Source of the DNA: Tissierellia bacterium
GTDB lineage: Bacteria > Bacillota > Clostridia > Tissierellales > Tissierellaceae
NCBI GenBank assembly: GCA_012728125.1
Contig: JAAYFT010000207.1
Span: 1 to 33,287 of the forward strand
Direction of reading: 5' to 3'
Length of the DNA: 33,287 bases
Shown one piece after another: positions 1-8,501 of this stretch; within the stretch, counting starts at the first letter, position 1, and the number at the start of each line of letters is the position of its first letter. A program made the translations under genes and the position numbers. The notes beneath the pieces are model-generated. The model did not search any database, was not told the DNA's origin, and saw nothing but the letters and a program-made list of their open reading frames with translations.

Positions 1-809
1 GAATTAAAGCAATGGTTGAGGTTGCACCATCAAAGAAAAATGTTGTTGTTTTTGATACTGCATTCCATCAAACAATGCCAAACTATAACTATTTATATGC
101 AATAGACTATAAATATTATACAGAAAACAAAATTAGAAGATATGGATTCCATGGAACTTCTCATAAATACGTATCCTTAAGAGCTGCTGAATTACTAGGT
201 AGAGATATTAAGGATTTAAATATCGTAACTTGCCATTTAGGAAACGGTGCCAGTGTATGTGCAGTTCAAGGTGGTAAATCAATAGATACTAGTATGGGAT
301 TCACTCCATTAGAAGGGTTAGCGATGGGAACTAGATCAGGAGATATTGACCCAGCTATTATTCCTTTCATAATGGACAAAGAAGGAATTACATTTGAAGA
401 AGTAAATGAAATGTTAAATAAAAAGTCTGGAGTTCTTGGAATTTCAGGAATTAGTAGTGATTTTAGAGATTTAGAGGAAGCAGCAGAAAATGGTGACAAA
501 AGAGCTCAATTAGCTATAGATGTATTCGTAAATAGGGTTAAAAAATATGTTGGTGCCTATGCAGCTACAATGTGTGGTTTAGATGCTTTAGTATTTACTG
601 CTGGAATTGGTGAAAACTCTAGCTTCATTAGAGAAAAAATCTGTGAAGGATTAGAATGTCTAAATATTAGAATTGACCCAGAACTAAATAAAGTTAGGGG
701 AGTAGAGGCTCAAGTTAACAAAGATTTAACTTCTGCTGCTATATTTGTTATCCCTACTAATGAGGAATTAATGATAGCAAGAGATACTTTAGAATTAGTA
801 TCTAAATAA
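1..809 (+). CDS. ackA: Acetate kinase, C-terminal part (5' end outside window)
   Basis: Acetate kinase interconverts acetyl phosphate plus ADP with acetate plus ATP, making ATP during fermentation in the cytoplasm. The reading frame is already open at base 1 (codons for I-K-A precede the ATG at 12), so the ATG at 12 is internal and roughly the first third of the ~400-residue enzyme is missing. Visible family signatures are [22 protein letters not shown], the phosphate-binding stretch [20 protein letters not shown], and the adenine-binding region [10 protein letters not shown] near the C-terminus. It ends with [13 protein letters not shown], typical of the family end. Whether pta lies upstream cannot be seen. 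No convincing terminator follows it; a promoter for the next genes starts only about 10 bases after the stop codon. The family call is very secure. Confidence 0.97.
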   Translation, partial: IKAMVEVAPSKKNVVVFDTAFHQTMPNYNYLYAIDYKYYTENKIRRYGFHGTSHKYVSLRAAELLGRDIKDLNIVTCHLGNGASVCAVQGGKSIDTSMGFTPLEGLAMGTRSGDIDPAIIPFIMDKEGITFEEVNEMLNKKSGVLGISGISSDFRDLEEAAENGDKRAQLAIDVFVNRVKKYVGAYAATMCGLDALVFTAGIGENSSFIREKICEGLECLNIRIDPELNKVRGVEAQVNKDLTSAAIFVIPTNEELMIARDTLELVSK

Positions 810-819
810 TATTATTGTC

Positions 820-849
820 TTGACAAATAGATGCCTCCTTATATATAAT
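820..849 (+). promoter_or_regulatory. Sigma-A promoter for DUF177-rpmF
   Basis: A perfect TTGACA (820-825) and a perfect TATAAT (844-849) are separated by 18 bases in the short gap after ackA. Transcription would begin near 856, about 20 bases before the DUF177 start codon, leaving a short leader with only the ribosome binding site. This is seen directly; activity is inferred. Confidence 0.8.
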
Positions 850-877
850 AATCTTTGTTAGTTTAGAGGTGAAAATA

Positions 878-1399
878 ATGAAAATTGACTTATCAAGTTT
901 TCTTGATAATGGCAACGAAATCTTGTATTTTGATGAAAAAATTGATCTAAAGGACTTGGATCTAAATAAGAAAAATGGTATAACCATTGTAAGCCCTATT
1001 GAATATAAAGGTGAAATCTTTAGGGCAGATGGAGAGAAACTAATAAATATTAGAATCTCATATAAGTATAAAGAAATCTGCCATAGATGTTTACAGCCAA
1101 CTACTAAGAACGTTGAAACTGCTTTATCTGGAAAACTTGTTGAAGGAAAGAAAGTAGAAGAAGAAGGGGAAGAAGGTTATGATGAGTTAATCTACTATGA
1201 AGATGATATATTGGACCTCAAAGAATATATTATCAATCAAGTCATACTTTCTTTACCAATGAAGACCTTATGCAAAGAGGATTGCAAAGGGCTTTGTCCA
1301 AAATGTGGAGCAGATTTAAATAGATCCAAGTGTGATTGTATCCATGAAAATATTGATCCAAGGCTTGAAAAATTAAAGGAATTTTTGCCTAAGAGTTAA
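878..1399 (+). CDS. yceD: DUF177 / YceD family protein
   Basis: This 173-residue protein belongs to the DUF177 (YceD) family, almost always encoded directly before rpmF and linked in other bacteria to 23S rRNA maturation and accumulation. Family signs are the CHRCLQPT motif in the middle, the acidic stretch after it, and a C-terminal cysteine cluster (CKEDCKGLCPKCGADL followed by another cysteine) that could bind a metal. The track start (GTG 869) sits inside the ribosome binding site GAGGTGA; the ATG at 878 has proper spacing and is preferred. It is transcribed from the consensus promoter just upstream and is followed after 13 bases by rpmF, so the two form a small operon ended by a terminator. 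The biochemical role in this organism is inferred from the family. Confidence 0.9.
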   Translation: MKIDLSSFLDNGNEILYFDEKIDLKDLDLNKKNGITIVSPIEYKGEIFRADGEKLINIRISYKYKEICHRCLQPTTKNVETALSGKLVEGKKVEEEGEEGYDELIYYEDDILDLKEYIINQVILSLPMKTLCKEDCKGLCPKCGADLNRSKCDCIHENIDPRLEKLKEFLPKS

Positions 1400-1412
1400 G
1401 GAGGTGTTTATA

Positions 1413-1592
1413 ATGGCAGTACCAAAAAGAAAAACAGGTAAGGCTAGAAGAGACAAAAGAAGAGCTTCTTCTTATAGACTAAATAAAGCCACAGTTGTTG
1501 AATGTCCACAATGTCATGAACCTAAATTACCACATAGGATTTGTAGATCATGTGGCTATTATAAGAACAGAGAAGTTATTTCAGTAGAATAA
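1413..1592 (+). CDS. rpmF: 50S ribosomal protein L32
   Basis: L32 is a small zinc-ribbon protein of the large ribosomal subunit. The 59-residue product starts with the characteristic MAVPKRKTGKARRDKRRAS and carries the four-cysteine zinc site C31-x2-C34 and C44-x2-C47. The AAGGAGG ribosome binding site at about 1398-1404 fits the ATG at 1413; the track's GTG at 1404 overlaps that site and is rejected. It is co-transcribed with DUF177. A structured region and an intrinsic terminator follow before plsX. Confidence 0.98.
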   Translation: MAVPKRKTGKARRDKRRASSYRLNKATVVECPQCHEPKLPHRICRSCGYYKNREVISVE

Positions 1593-1604
1593 TGTTAATT
1601 CTTT

Positions 1605-1658
1605 TAGGAATATACAACACTCATTAAAGACCTTAAGATAATGAGTACAACTTTCCTA
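1605..1658 (+). other. Nested inverted repeat (possible structured RNA) after rpmF
   Basis: Downstream of the rpmF stop, TAGGAA (1605-1610) pairs with TTCCTA (1653-1658), enclosing a second stem ACTCATT (1619-1625) with AATGAGT (1640-1646). The two stems are separated by internal loops of 8 and 6 bases, and the apical loop is 14 bases. It lies between rpmF and the terminator, so it would be in the rpmF 3' untranslated region. No known RNA family was recognised. Confidence 0.4.
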
Positions 1659-1666
1659 TAGACAAT

Positions 1667-1695
1667 AAAAAGATAGTGTAGCCACTATCTTTTTT
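1667..1695 (+). terminator. Intrinsic terminator after rpmF
   Basis: AGATAGTG (1671-1678) pairs perfectly with CACTATCT (1683-1690), extended by AAAA/TTTT, with a TAGC loop and a run of T's at 1691-1695. It ends the DUF177-rpmF transcript before the plsX promoter. Confidence 0.88.
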
Positions 1696-1704
1696 AATTT
1701 TATA

Positions 1705-1733
1705 TTGCAATTTAACAATCCCTAATATATATT
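1705..1733 (+). promoter_or_regulatory. Probable sigma-A promoter for plsX-acpP
   Basis: TTGCAA (1705-1710) and TATATT (1728-1733) are 17 bases apart, directly after the rpmF terminator and about 40 bases upstream of the plsX start. No FapR operator-like palindrome was recognised around it. The AT-rich background lowers certainty. Confidence 0.5.
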
Positions 1734-1771
1734 AAATATCAGTAGTAGAAATTCTAAGGATGGAGGTCAAT

Positions 1772-2773
1772 ATGAAAATAATTGTAGATGCCATGGGTGG
1801 AGATTTAGGCCCATTGGAAATGGTGAAGGGCAGTATTGATGCCGTTAATGAATTTGGTATTGATATTATATTTGTTGGAAATGAGGAAATAATAAAAAAT
1901 GAATTAAAAAAATACACTTATGCCGAAGAGAAGGTTGAAATCCTTAATGCTGATGATATAATAACTAATGATGAAGATCCTAGCTTGGCCATTAGAAGAA
2001 AGAAAAACTCATCCATGGTTGTAGCTACTAAGGCTTTATCCTCTGGATTAGGTGATGGATATATTTCAGCTGGTAGTACAGGTGCTTTATTGGCTTCAGG
2101 TATTTTTATTGTTAAAAGAATAGAAGGAATACATAGGTCTCCCTTATCAGTTTTATATCCTACATTAAAGGGATTTTCACTATTATTAGATGCTGGTGCA
2201 AATGTAGATTGTAAACCCGAATACTTATATCAATTTGCTTTAATGGGTTCCATATATATGGAAAAGGTTATGGGTAAAAGTAATCCTACAATTGGGTTAT
2301 TAAATATAGGAACAGAAAAAGGAAAAGGTAATATACTATCTAAGGATAGCTATACTATTTTAGAACAGTCAAATTTAAACTTTGTAGGCAACGTAGAAGG
2401 AAGAGATTTGCCAACAGGTATTGCAGATGTTATAGTTACTGATGGATTTGCAGGAAATATAGCACTGAAACTAACTGAAGGCATGGCAATTTCAATTTTT
2501 TCACTTTTAAAAGAAGAATTAATGAAAAACACTCGGACAAAGCTAGGTGCAGCTTTGTTGAAACCAGAGTTAAAGAATTTGAAAAATAGAATGGATTACA
2601 GGGAATATGGAGGAGCACCCTTATTAGGGCTTAAAAAACCAGTAGTCAAAGCCCATGGAAGTTCTGATGCCTATGCTATAAAAAACGGGATCAATCAATT
2701 AATTAAATTTGTTGAAAATGATGTAATAAAAATAATTGAAGAAAATATTCATATAGAAAATAATAATGGCTAA
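1772..2773 (+). CDS. plsX: Phosphate acyltransferase PlsX
   Basis: PlsX converts acyl-ACP and phosphate to acyl phosphate, the donor used by PlsY in the first step of phosphatidic acid synthesis at the membrane. The 333-residue product begins [14 protein letters not shown], the conserved N-terminal motif, and contains the family segments [45 protein letters not shown] and YGGAPLLGL. Length is normal. The ATG at 1772 follows GGAGGTC at good spacing; the track start at 1760 overlaps this site. It is followed after 13 bases by acpP. In many Bacillota fapR precedes plsX and fabD/fabG follow it; none of these is here. Confidence 0.97.
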   Translation: MKIIVDAMGGDLGPLEMVKGSIDAVNEFGIDIIFVGNEEIIKNELKKYTYAEEKVEILNADDIITNDEDPSLAIRRKKNSSMVVATKALSSGLGDGYISAGSTGALLASGIFIVKRIEGIHRSPLSVLYPTLKGFSLLLDAGANVDCKPEYLYQFALMGSIYMEKVMGKSNPTIGLLNIGTEKGKGNILSKDSYTILEQSNLNFVGNVEGRDLPTGIADVIVTDGFAGNIALKLTEGMAISIFSLLKEELMKNTRTKLGAALLKPELKNLKNRMDYREYGGAPLLGLKKPVVKAHGSSDAYAIKNGINQLIKFVENDVIKIIEENIHIENNNG

Positions 2774-2786
2774 AGGAGGAATAAAA

Positions 2787-3029
2787 ATGGTTTTTAAAAA
2801 AGTTAGGGAAATAATAGCTACTCAATTTAACATTGATGAAGAAGATATAACAATGGATACTTCATTTAGGGATACCCTAAATGCTGATTCCTTAGACTTA
2901 GTTGAATTGGTTATGGCATTGGAAGATGAATTTGGATTGGAAATAGAAGATGAGGATATGGAAGGTATTAAGACTGTTGGTGATGCTATAAAATATATAA
3001 ATATAGCTTTAGGAGAAGATGAGGAATAA
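2787..3029 (+). CDS. acpP: Acyl carrier protein
   Basis: The 80-residue acidic protein carries growing fatty acyl chains on a 4'-phosphopantetheine arm attached to Ser35 in the motif [11 protein letters not shown]. The N-terminal helix, the DSLD motif and the [10 protein letters not shown] helix match AcpP along its full length. AAAGGAGGA (2773-2780) directs the ATG at 2787 rather than the track's 2766. It shares a transcript with plsX, which consumes acyl-ACP. A terminator hairpin starts at its stop codon. Confidence 0.97.
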   Translation: MVFKKVREIIATQFNIDEEDITMDTSFRDTLNADSLDLVELVMALEDEFGLEIEDEDMEGIKTVGDAIKYINIALGEDEE

Positions 3030-3057
3030 TAATAGGGCTAAATAGCCCTATTATTTT
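3027..3057 (+). terminator. Intrinsic terminator after acpP
   Basis: The stem ATAATAGGGCTA pairs with TAGCCCTATTAT around an AA loop, followed by TTTT. The stem begins at the acpP stop codon. The T-run is short, so readthrough into rnc, which starts only 24 bases later and has no clear promoter of its own, is likely. Confidence 0.75.
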
Positions 3058-3080
3058 AACAATACTTGGAGGTTTTTTCT

Positions 3081-3800
3081 ATGAAAAAAACTAAAGAAAT
3101 CATATGGTTGGAACCCCTACAAGAAAATTTAAACTATAGATTTAAAAATATTGAATTGCTAGTAACTGCTTTAACTCATAGTTCCTATGCTAATGAAAAT
3201 AAATTAAAAGCTACGGACAGCAATGAAAGGTTGGAATTTTTAGGAGATTCCATTATAAATTTCATCGTCAGCCAATACCTATTTAATAAGTATCCAAATT
3301 ATCCAGAGGGGGAACTGACAAAAATAAGGGCTAAGGTCGTATGTGAGTCATCTTTAGCCTTTGCTGCAAGAAAAATAGAACTAGGCAAGTACCTATTATT
3401 AGGTAAGGGGGAAGAAGCTACTGGTGGTAGAGACAGGGATTCTATTTTAGCAGATGCCAGTGAAGCCTTGGTAGGTGCAATCTACATGGATAGTGATTTT
3501 GAAACAACAAATAAGTTGTTGTTAGAAAATTTTGAAGCGGATCTTGTATATGCTGTAGCAAGAGGAGTATTATTTATTGATTATAAAACTGAACTGCAGG
3601 AGAACCTCCAAAAAAAGACTAAATCAAAGATAGAGTACAAGGTAGTGAAAGAGGTTGGGCCTGATCATAATAAGATATTTTATATTGATGTATTAGTAGA
3701 TAATAAAGTAGTTGGTACAGGTTCTGGAAGGAATAAAAAAGAAGCAGAGCAGATGGCGGCAAAGGATGCTTTGTTGATTATGGGTGAAATAGATGAGTAG
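3081..3800 (+). CDS. rnc: Ribonuclease III
   Basis: RNase III cleaves double-stranded RNA in rRNA processing and mRNA decay. The 239-residue protein has the catalytic signature ERLEFLGDS at 49-57 (including E52 and D56) and the second acidic pair D125 and E128 in DASEALVGAIYMD, which bind the metal ions. A double-stranded RNA-binding domain fills roughly residues 165-235 (TELQENLQKKTK through GSGRNKKEAEQMAAKDAL). The ATG at 3081 lies after TTGGAGG; the track's TTG at 3066 is within that site. Its last codons overlap the next gene by 8 bases, indicating coupled translation. Confidence 0.97.
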   Translation: MKKTKEIIWLEPLQENLNYRFKNIELLVTALTHSSYANENKLKATDSNERLEFLGDSIINFIVSQYLFNKYPNYPEGELTKIRAKVVCESSLAFAARKIELGKYLLLGKGEEATGGRDRDSILADASEALVGAIYMDSDFETTNKLLLENFEADLVYAVARGVLFIDYKTELQENLQKKTKSKIEYKVVKEVGPDHNKIFYIDVLVDNKVVGTGSGRNKKEAEQMAAKDALLIMGEIDE

Positions 3801-4881
3801 GCATTATATAATTCCAATATTTGTTCCACATTTTGGATGTCCCCATGATTGTGTATTTTGTAATCAAAAAAGAATTACCGGCCTATCTACTAACGTAAGT
3901 CCAGTGGAAGTAGAGAAAATTATTGAAGAACATCTGGCCACTTTTAAGCCCGGTGCCTTTGTAGAGGTAGCTTTTTATGGTGGTAGCTTTACAGCCATAG
4001 ACTTAGACATTCAAAGCAAGCTACTGGAAATTCCTTACAGATACAAGAAAGCTGGGAAGATAGATAATATTAGGTTATCTACAAGGCCTGATGCTATTGA
4101 TGAAGTAATATTAGACAACTTGAAAAAATATTCAGTAGATACTATTGAACTAGGAGTACAGTCTTTAGATGATAAGGTATTATACGCAAGTGGAAGGGGA
4201 CATACTTCAGAAGATGTCTATAGGGCTGCTGAATTAATAAAAAGATTTGGATTCAACTTAGGCTTACAAATGATGGTAGGTTTGCCTGGGGATACTCTAG
4301 AGAAGGATTTATATACATGTAAAGAATTTATTAAACTAAGACCCTCTTGTGTGAGAGTTTATCCCACCTTAGTTATAAGGGATACCTTTTTGGAAAAGTT
4401 ATACTTAATGGAGAAATATAGACCAATTATCCTTGAAGAAGCTATAGATATATGTTCTTTACTCCTTATGCTGTTTAATTTTAACAATATAGAAGTTATT
4501 AGAATGGGGTTACAACCTACAGAGAATATTCAAATGGGTAAGGATGTCGTAGCAGGTCCATTTCATCCAGCCTTTAGACAATTGGTTGAATCAAATATTT
4601 TTAAATTGTTATTTGAATACTTCATTAAAAGCAAAAAAATATCTACAGAAAATAAGAAACTAATAGTAGAAGCCAATAATAAAAACATATCTGCAATAGC
4701 TGGACAAAAATCAAGCAATGTAAATTATTTTAAAGAGAAGTTTAAACTTAAAGACCTTAAAATATATCAAAAAGAAATAGATAGAAACTTCATCAATATT
4801 ATTATAGATGAGACTTTCTATGAAATGGACTTAAAATCGTTGATAGGATCATTTTTAAAGGACAAAAATATTATGGATTAA
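3793..4881 (+). CDS. Elp3-like radical SAM protein
   Basis: This is a radical S-adenosylmethionine enzyme of 362 residues. The 4Fe-4S binding motif CPHDCVFC gives Cys16, Cys20 and Cys23 (CX3CX2C), and the FYGGSFTAI segment matches the SAM-binding GGE-like motif. IELGVQSLDD, GHTSEDVYRA and LQMMVGLPGDT resemble the Elp3/COG1243 branch. The acetyltransferase domain of true Elp3 is absent: the ~120-residue C-terminal part is lysine- and asparagine-rich with no motif I recognise. The ATG at 3793 overlaps the end of rnc, so expression is coupled to it. Genes of this type sit between rnc and smc in several Clostridia. The substrate is unknown; tRNA modification would be a guess from Elp3 kinship. 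Confidence 0.85.
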   Translation: MSRHYIIPIFVPHFGCPHDCVFCNQKRITGLSTNVSPVEVEKIIEEHLATFKPGAFVEVAFYGGSFTAIDLDIQSKLLEIPYRYKKAGKIDNIRLSTRPDAIDEVILDNLKKYSVDTIELGVQSLDDKVLYASGRGHTSEDVYRAAELIKRFGFNLGLQMMVGLPGDTLEKDLYTCKEFIKLRPSCVRVYPTLVIRDTFLEKLYLMEKYRPIILEEAIDICSLLLMLFNFNNIEVIRMGLQPTENIQMGKDVVAGPFHPAFRQLVESNIFKLLFEYFIKSKKISTENKKLIVEANNKNISAIAGQKSSNVNYFKEKFKLKDLKIYQKEIDRNFINIIIDETFYEMDLKSLIGSFLKDKNIMD

Positions 4882-4912
4882 GGCCTGAAAATACTAACAA
4901 GAGGTGTTATAA

Positions 4913-7900
4913 TTGCGACTTAAAAAATTAGAGATACAGGGATTTAAGTCCTTTGCAGACAAGACTACTATTGAAATAATAGATGGAATTACAGCCATAG
5001 TAGGCCCCAATGGCAGTGGTAAAAGTAATATTGCTGATGCTATTAGGTGGGTACTAGGTGAACAAAGTGTAAAAAATCTCCGTGGAAATAAAATGGAAGA
5101 TGTAATTTTTGCTGGTACCAGCAAAAGAAAGGCCCTTGGATACTCTGAAGTTACTATAACCTTTGACAATAAAGAGGGAGTAATCCCACTGGATTATTCT
5201 GAAGTTGAAATTACCAGAAGGATGTTTAGATCTGGTGAATCAGAATACTATATAAATAAAAATTCCTGTAGGCTTAAAGATATACGTGAGATATTTATGG
5301 ATACCGGAGTTGGTAAAGATGGTTATTCCATTATTGGACAAGGCAGGATAGATGAAATACTTAGCAATAAGCCTGAAGATAGGAGAAATATATTTGAAGA
5401 GGCTGCAGGAATTGTAAAATACAAGACTAAGAAAGAGGAAGCGGAAAAAAAACTAGAAAAAACTCAAGGAAACCTGCTTCGAATAAAAGATATTATCTTT
5501 GAACTTACTAACCGATTGGACAACCTTGAAGTTGAGGCTAATAAAGCTAGTATTTTCACAGAACTATATAATAAACTGAAAAAATTAGAGATTAATATTT
5601 TTTTAAAAAACATAAGGGAAATAGATAGTCAAATTAAGAAAATCCTTGAGGAAAAAGGAGAACTTGAAAATAAACTGGCTGAAAGAGTAAAGGAGAAGCT
5701 AGAAATAGAGAGTAAGTTCAACATCCTAAAGGAACAAATTGAAGAACTAGACAAGTCCATTGAAAATTCAAGGAATAACAACTTAAATATTTCGAAAGAA
5801 TTAGAAAACAACCAAAATCAGCTGAAGATAATTGAAGAAAAGGAAAAATACTTTAATAGAGACTTAGAAAGACTTGTTGAAGAAAAATCTCTTCTAGAAA
5901 AGAAACTAAAGGAATATGAAGGATCAATATTAGAAATCCAAAAAGAAATTATTAAAACAAAAGAAGAACATGAAAAAATTCTCAATGAGTTTAAAAATAA
6001 GAGCATAGAGCTTGAAAGTAGTCAAAATAAGTTAAAAGAAATGGAAAAGGATATTGATGAAGAAAAAAATAATATGATAAGGCTGTATAATAACTCTTCA
6101 GATAAAAAATCTGAGCTAAATAGCATCATATCCTTTAATGAAAATGTAGAAAAGAGAATTGCCCAATTAAAAAAAGAGATTCAACTTATGGATGGGCGAA
6201 AAAAGGATAATTTAGATAAGCATAATGATTATACAAAAAATGAGCTTGAAATAAGTGCTGAATTATCTAATCTAAAAGAAAAGCTTAATAAGTTTAGGGA
6301 TGAAGAAATAAAACGTAACTATTCACTCAACTCAATTAACGAGATGATAAACAATGAAAATATTAAATTGCAGAGTAAATTATCAAGCCTAAAGATCCTT
6401 AAAAATATGGAAAATGACTATGAAGGTTATTTTAAAGGGGTAAAATCAGTACTTCAATTAAGCAAAGAAAATCCTAGTCTAAATAAAGGGTTAATTGGTA
6501 TAGTAGCTGATTTAATTAAAGTAGATGAAAAGTTTGAAAAGGCAATTGAAATATCTTTAGGGTCAAATATTCAAAATGTAGTCACTAAAACTGAGCAAGA
6601 TGCAAAGAAAATTATAGAATACTTAAGGGACAATAAATTAGGCAGAATAACATGTTTACCATTGAATGTAATCAAAGGTAATATTATACAACTTAATCCA
6701 AAAGATAAACAAGAGTTTAAAATTTATGGTTTAGGCTATGAACTAATAGAGTTTAAGAAAGAGTTTGACAATATATTCAAATTTTTATTAGGCAGAACAA
6801 TAATAATCGAAAATATGGATTATGGGATAAAATTTGCTAATAAGTATAATCATTCCTACAGAATTGTTACCTTATTAGGAGAAGTACTTAACCCTGGTGG
6901 CTCCATAACAGGTGGAAGCTTTGGAGATAGCGGTATTAGCATTATTAGCCGTAGAAGCAAAATTGAAAGACTAAGTAAAGAAGTTGAAGAGATAAAAAAC
7001 ATTCAAACAAAATTAGCAAAAGACAAAACAACACTCACGGAAAAATTAGTTAACTTAAGGAAAGAAATTTTAAATATTGAAGAAATGATAAAGGAAAAGG
7101 AATATAAGTTAATAGAAGTAAGGAATTTAAAGGAAAATAACAACCTTGAAATAGAAAGATTAGATAAGTCCATAGAAAAGTCAATTGGCGAAATAGAAAC
7201 TTTAAATGCTGAAGTTAAGGACTATAATGAAAGAATAAATAAGCTTTCCGACCTAATCAACGATTATGAAAAAGAAATCCAAATAAATAAAGAAAAAATA
7301 GCTAATTTAACATCCAGTTTCAATAAAGAAAAATTAGACATAGAAGAGAAATCAAAAGTGGTTACAGATTTAAAGATAAGTTTAAGTTCAATAGAGAATA
7401 AAATTATGAGCTTATATGAAAATGAAAAGAAAAAAAATATCGAAATAGAAGATAGCCTAATAGGTCTTAAAGAAAAAGAAGAAGCCATAATTACTAATTC
7501 TCAAAATATTGAAAGCATAAAAAGGGAAAGAGCTGATTTAATTAAAACTATTCAAGAATTAGAAGCTAGCGTTAAAGAAAGCAAAACTGAACTAGACAAC
7601 TTAATAATTGATAAGGACAAGATAATGAAAAGCTTTTACAATGAGCAAAATAGGCTAATTGAACTTAATGAATTGATTAGTAATATGGAAAAATCAATTA
7701 ATCAACAAGAAGTAAAATTAGCTAAGAGCAGTGTTCAATTAGAAAATTACCACAAAAAATTATATGATGATTATGATTTAACCTATGAGGAAGCATTAGA
7801 ATACGAAATAGATATTGAAAATATGAAAAATGCCCTAGTGGAAACAAGAAGACTTAAAGGTGAAATCAAAGAGCTAGGAAATGTAAATCTAGGAGCCATT

Positions 7901-8491
7901 GAAGAGTATAAAAATGTAAAATCAAGATTGGAATTTATCTTAAAACAGCAAAATGATTTGATTGATGCTAAGGAAAGCCTCAATCAGGTTATAAAAGATA
8001 TGGAGAATACAATGAGAAGTCAATTCTTAATGAACTTTAATGAGATCAACAAAAATTTTCAGGAGATTTTTAAAATACTTTTTAATGGCGGACATGCTGA
8101 ACTAATCTTAGAAGAAAAGGAAAACATATTAGAGGCAGGTATTGAAATAAATGCTCAACCTCCAGGTAAAAAACTTCAGAGCCTTTCATTATTGTCTGGT
8201 GGAGAAAAATCATTAACTGCAGTTGCATTACTATTTGCAATATTAAAACTAAAGCCCTCACCATTTTGCATTTTAGATGAAATTGATGCTGCCTTAGATG
8301 AAGCTAATATAAACAGGTATACAAGCTATTTGAAAAAGTTCCAAAAAGATACACAATTTGTAATTATAACCCATAGGAAAACTACCATGGAAATTGCAGA
8401 CGTATTATATGGGGTTGCCATGGAAGAGGAGGGTATATCTAAGATTATATCGGTTAAACTAAAAGATAATATGGATGAAATAGCAAGTTAG
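4913..8491 (+). CDS. smc: Chromosome partition protein SMC
   Basis: SMC dimers with ScpA and ScpB form the bacterial condensin that organises and segregates the chromosome. The 1192-residue protein shows the full architecture: N-terminal Walker A GPNGSGKSN (31-39), a long coiled coil, a hinge around 515-680 (including GLIGIVADLIKVDEKFEKA), a return coiled coil, and a C-terminal head with the signature LSGGEKSLTA (from 1094) and Walker B FCILDEIDAALDEAN (from about 1118). The start is TTG at 4913, 7 bases after GAGGTG. It lies 31 bases after the radical SAM gene and 10 bases before ftsY, in the usual rnc-smc-ftsY context. Several minus-strand ORFs in the track are shadows of its low-complexity coils. 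Confidence 0.98.
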   Translation: MRLKKLEIQGFKSFADKTTIEIIDGITAIVGPNGSGKSNIADAIRWVLGEQSVKNLRGNKMEDVIFAGTSKRKALGYSEVTITFDNKEGVIPLDYSEVEITRRMFRSGESEYYINKNSCRLKDIREIFMDTGVGKDGYSIIGQGRIDEILSNKPEDRRNIFEEAAGIVKYKTKKEEAEKKLEKTQGNLLRIKDIIFELTNRLDNLEVEANKASIFTELYNKLKKLEINIFLKNIREIDSQIKKILEEKGELENKLAERVKEKLEIESKFNILKEQIEELDKSIENSRNNNLNISKELENNQNQLKIIEEKEKYFNRDLERLVEEKSLLEKKLKEYEGSILEIQKEIIKTKEEHEKILNEFKNKSIELESSQNKLKEMEKDIDEEKNNMIRLYNNSSDKKSELNSIISFNENVEKRIAQLKKEIQLMDGRKKDNLDKHNDYTKNELEISAELSNLKEKLNKFRDEEIKRNYSLNSINEMINNENIKLQSKLSSLKILKNMENDYEGYFKGVKSVLQLSKENPSLNKGLIGIVADLIKVDEKFEKAIEISLGSNIQNVVTKTEQDAKKIIEYLRDNKLGRITCLPLNVIKGNIIQLNPKDKQEFKIYGLGYELIEFKKEFDNIFKFLLGRTIIIENMDYGIKFANKYNHSYRIVTLLGEVLNPGGSITGGSFGDSGISIISRRSKIERLSKEVEEIKNIQTKLAKDKTTLTEKLVNLRKEILNIEEMIKEKEYKLIEVRNLKENNNLEIERLDKSIEKSIGEIETLNAEVKDYNERINKLSDLINDYEKEIQINKEKIANLTSSFNKEKLDIEEKSKVVTDLKISLSSIENKIMSLYENEKKKNIEIEDSLIGLKEKEEAIITNSQNIESIKRERADLIKTIQELEASVKESKTELDNLIIDKDKIMKSFYNEQNRLIELNELISNMEKSINQQEVKLAKSSVQLENYHKKLYDDYDLTYEEALEYEIDIENMKNALVETRRLKGEIKELGNVNLGAIEEYKNVKSRLEFILKQQNDLIDAKESLNQVIKDMENTMRSQFLMNFNEINKNFQEIFKILFNGGHAELILEEKENILEAGIEINAQPPGKKLQSLSLLSGGEKSLTAVALLFAILKLKPSPFCILDEIDAALDEANINRYTSYLKKFQKDTQFVIITHRKTTMEIADVLYGVAMEEEGISKIISVKLKDNMDEIAS

Positions 8492-8501
8492 GGGGAGTTA
8501 A

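Noticed and set aside
806-816. AATAATATTATT palindrome after ackA as terminator
   Set aside because: Only A/T pairs, no loop of usable size and no T-run; it would not form a stable terminator.
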